From assembly GCA_016936175.1 (NCBI GenBank), contig JAFGPN010000009.1, forward strand, positions 1 to 37,218: a stretch of DNA of 37,218 nt, written 5' to 3'. How positions within the stretch are numbered: the first letter of the stretch is position 1; every line of letters begins with the position of its first letter. Made by a program: the position numbers and the translations under genes. Shown here piece after piece: positions 35,143-37,218 of the stretch. The notes below the pieces were generated by a model that was not told where the DNA came from, ran no database searches, and worked only from the letters and a program-made list of their open reading frames with translations. The DNA is from Patescibacteria group bacterium (GTDB lineage: Bacteria; Patescibacteriota; Kazan-3B-28; UBA10110).

Positions 35143-36098
35143 TAAGACCAGTCTAAATTATGATCGACCGTAGCCGCCCCCTGGGCCACACCCTGGATAT
35201 AGTTATACGCCGAAAGGGCGGCCTTAGCCCCTTCGCCAGCCGATATCACGGTCTGCTTATATGGGACCGAGGTGGCGTCACCAGCCGCAAAGATGCCAGG
35301 ACAAGAGGTCCCGTTAAACGCATCGATAATCACCTCGCCGGCTTCGTTTAATTTAATGCAATCGGGTAAAAAATCAGCCTTAACTTCGTAACCAATCTCT
35401 ACAAATACACCCTGAACCGATAGCTCGCTGGTCTGTTCAGTGATCAAATCCTTAATTTTTACGCCAGTAACAAAATCCTCACCATAGATGCTGTCGATGT
35501 TCGAATTTAGGACTAGCTTGATATTGCCAGTTTGTTTTAAACGTTCAAGTAGGACCTGCTCTGCCCTAAATTCAGCTCGTCGATGTACTAAGTAAACTTG
35601 TTTAGCAATCTTAGACAATAGCAGGGCGGCATCTACGGCGGAGTTGCCACCACCAACCACCACTACATCCTTACCAGCAAACAGAGGGGCATCACAGGTG
35701 GCACAATAGACCACGCCCTTGCCGGCGAATTCAAGCTCACCCGAAACATCCAATCGACGCGGAGTCTTGCCAAAGGCCAGGATGATAGCCTTGGTCTCGT
35801 AAGTTTGGCTATCTTGGCCTGTAACTACAAAATGATTATTCTGTTTAACAATCGAGCTGGCTGGATTATCCAAAATTTCGGCGCCGTATTTTTCGGCCTG
35901 GGCCTTAAACCGCAACATTAGTTCGGGGCCTTCTATCTTGTCTATGCCAGGATAGTTCTCGATAGCTAAGGTCGTAGCAGTCTGGCCGCCAAACTCTTTG
36001 TTTAGTACTGCTGTTTTTAAGGCCCGACGGGTAGCGTAGAGCGCAGCGCTCAAACCGGCCGCCCCGGCCCCCAGCACGATTACATCATACATAGTCAA
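35142..36098 (-). CDS. trxB: Thioredoxin reductase
   Basis: GAGAAGLSAALYATRR, redox CATCD, VVGGGNSAVDAALLLS, GIFAAGDAT. Confidence 0.95.
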   Translation of the reverse strand: MTMYDVIVLGAGAAGLSAALYATRRALKTAVLNKEFGGQTATTLAIENYPGIDKIEGPELMLRFKAQAEKYGAEILDNPASSIVKQNNHFVVTGQDSQTYETKAIILAFGKTPRRLDVSGELEFAGKGVVYCATCDAPLFAGKDVVVVGGGNSAVDAALLLSKIAKQVYLVHRRAEFRAEQVLLERLKQTGNIKLVLNSNIDSIYGEDFVTGVKIKDLITEQTSELSVQGVFVEIGYEVKADFLPDCIKLNEAGEVIIDAFNGTSCPGIFAAGDATSVPYKQTVISAGEGAKAALSAYNYIQGVAQGAATVDHNLDWS

Positions 36099-36249
36099 AT
36101 TCTTAAGCCCCTTTAGTATACCTCGTTGGAAATGCTGGCAATAATACGCTAAGTTGCCATTAGATTATACCAACGTTATCTATCCGCCAAATCGCTCTTT
36201 CAAACAGTTACAGGAGCGCCGGCGCCCCTTACCTTTAACGGGGTATAAC

Positions 36250-36282
36250 AAAACGCCCTGATTGCTGTCGGGGCGTTTTGTT
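36250..36282. terminator. Hairpin AAAACGCCC...GGGCGTTTTG
   Basis: 9-bp arms with A/T flanks; can terminate either strand. Confidence 0.7.
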
Positions 36283-36290
36283 CAGTTCAA

Positions 36291-36524
36291 TTACTCCTCT
36301 TCATCAACAGCGTGAAAGCCGCTAGGAAGATCACCATCTTGGCGCTTGGGGCCCTCTTCATCGTCGTCGCCCAAATCCTCGTCGTCAAAATCGTCTTCAT
36401 CGACGGGTTTCTGCTTGGGGGCCACATCATCATCGCTCAAATCATCATTCTCCATCTCGTCATCCATTCCTGCACTCATCATCTGATCCTTATCATCGTC
36501 ATCGTACATCAACAACCTCCACAC
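36291..36524 (-). CDS. Small highly acidic Asp/Glu-rich protein
   Basis: 77 aa, MYDDDDKDQMMSAGMDDEMENDDLSDDD...; low complexity. Confidence 0.55.
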   Translation of the reverse strand: MWRLLMYDDDDKDQMMSAGMDDEMENDDLSDDDVAPKQKPVDEDDFDDEDLGDDDEEGPKRQDGDLPSGFHAVDEEE

Positions 36525-36620
36525 TTACTTAGTAAATAAACTTGAGTATATCCACACGATGGGGGATACAAAGCAAAATTTACCATAACTGTTTACGGTG
36601 TCAATAGATTAGCAAATCTG

Positions 36621-36687
36621 TGGTAGCCCGTACGGGAGTCCGTTCTGCTGGACAGCAGAACTAGAACCCGTCGGGGTTCGGGCTACC
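36621..36687 (-). pseudogene. tRNA-Glu 3'-end (T-arm/acceptor) duplicate interrupted in the T-loop by a palindromic insert
   Basis: Minus strand GACGGGTTC-[TAGTTCTGCTGTCCAGCAGAACG]-GACTCCCGTACGGGCTACCA versus GATGGGTTC-GACTCCCGTACGGGCTACCA in the intact gene; outer arms GGTAGCCCG/CGGGCTACC. Confidence 0.75.
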
Positions 36688-36788
36688 TCACCCCTCCTCG
36701 ACACCTTGCGGTTTCGATTCTTCCACTGCGGGGAAACTCCCGTTTCCCCGACCCCTTTCCCGGGGTTCGACTCCGGTATTATCTTATC

Positions 36789-36840
36789 CCAAATCACCAA
36801 TAGCCCCGAGGTGTAAACCTCGAGGCGTTTGTGATTTGGA
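36789..36840. repeat. Near-palindrome CCAAATCAC..AATAGCCCCGAGGT-gtaa-ACCTCGAGGC..GTGATTTGG
   Basis: Outer 9-bp arms and inner GAGGT/ACCTC stem. Confidence 0.6.
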
Positions 36841-36912
36841 AAGGAAGAATAACTAAGCGGATTCTAAGCCAACCGACTTTGTCGGTTGGCGAGGAGTGTA
36901 GTTGTTCTGACG

Positions 36913-36987
36913 TGGTAGCCCGTACGGGAGTCGAACCCATCTTTTCAGATTGAAAATCTGACGTCCTAACCGATAGACGAACGGGCC
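36913..36987 (-). tRNA. tRNA-Glu(TTC), CCA encoded
   Basis: Minus strand GGCCCGTTCGTCTATCGGTTAGGACGTCAGATTTTCAATCTGAAAAGATGGGTTCGACTCCCGTACGGGCTACCA. Confidence 0.93.
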
Positions 36988-37017
36988 ATGGTGGCCAAGT
37001 GAGAATTTTAAAAGAAT

Positions 37018-37073
37018 CGTCCTAACCGATAGCCTGCCCGCGGACGCGGGACGCGGCCAGGGACGAACGGGCC
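37018..37073 (-). pseudogene. tRNA-Glu 5'-end duplicate interrupted by a 30-nt palindromic insert
   Basis: cgtcctaaccgatag (37018-37032) + insert (37033-37062) + acgaacgggcc (37063-37073), versus contiguous cgtcctaaccgatagacgaacgggcc in the intact gene (36962-36987). Confidence 0.88.
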
Positions 37074-37074
37074 A

Positions 37075-37149
37075 TGGTGGGCGCAGCAGGATTCGAACCT
37101 GCAACCAACTGCTTAAGAGGCAGCTGCTCTACCATTGAGCTATGCGCCC
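37075..37149 (-). tRNA. tRNA-Lys(CTT), CCA encoded
   Basis: Minus strand GGGCGCATAGCTCAATGGTAGAGCAGCTGCCTCTTAAGCAGTTGGTTGCAGGTTCGAATCCTGCTGCGCCCACCA. Confidence 0.93.
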
Positions 37150-37218
37150 GAGCCAATAACAAATATCAAGTAGAAAATAGCAAATGTTATTTTTTATTTT
37201 ATATTTTGTACTAGGTTG

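Noticed and set aside
36291-36539. Plus-strand hydrophobic ORF 36312..36539
   Set aside because: Antisense of an Asp-rich coding region, which automatically yields Ile/Val-rich translation.

Overview
The gene content looks like a chromosomal segment of a Patescibacteria/CPR-type bacterium. This lineage call is inferred from compact housekeeping genes and many lineage-specific surface proteins; no marker phylogeny was run. Housekeeping genes: mnmA, ndk, an M16 peptidase, rny, tsaE, tsaB, ruvB, uppP, a CCA-adding-like enzyme, tatD, metG, recX, glutaredoxin, gdhA and trxB. There is an ECF sigma/DUF5667 pair and a large secreted/surface block: a lamin-tail protein, two subtilase-like proteins, and a 2048-aa kelch/Ig-like/dockerin-like protein. 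The most interesting non-coding signals are: (1) a ~540-bp array of two palindrome families next to, and overlapping the start codon of, a RacA-like MerR protein with a WW-rich amphipathic-looking tail; (2) a ~690-nt intergenic region dense in hairpins with no credible ORF, a candidate large structured RNA; (3) two near-identical perfect palindromes flanking a TrpR-family regulator, the second lying in front of a lamin-tail surface-protein gene; (4) three tRNA fragments next to intact tRNA genes, each interrupted by a short palindrome; (5) a PH-domain/MshEN-like fusion. No CRISPR array, transposase or rRNA operon was seen.
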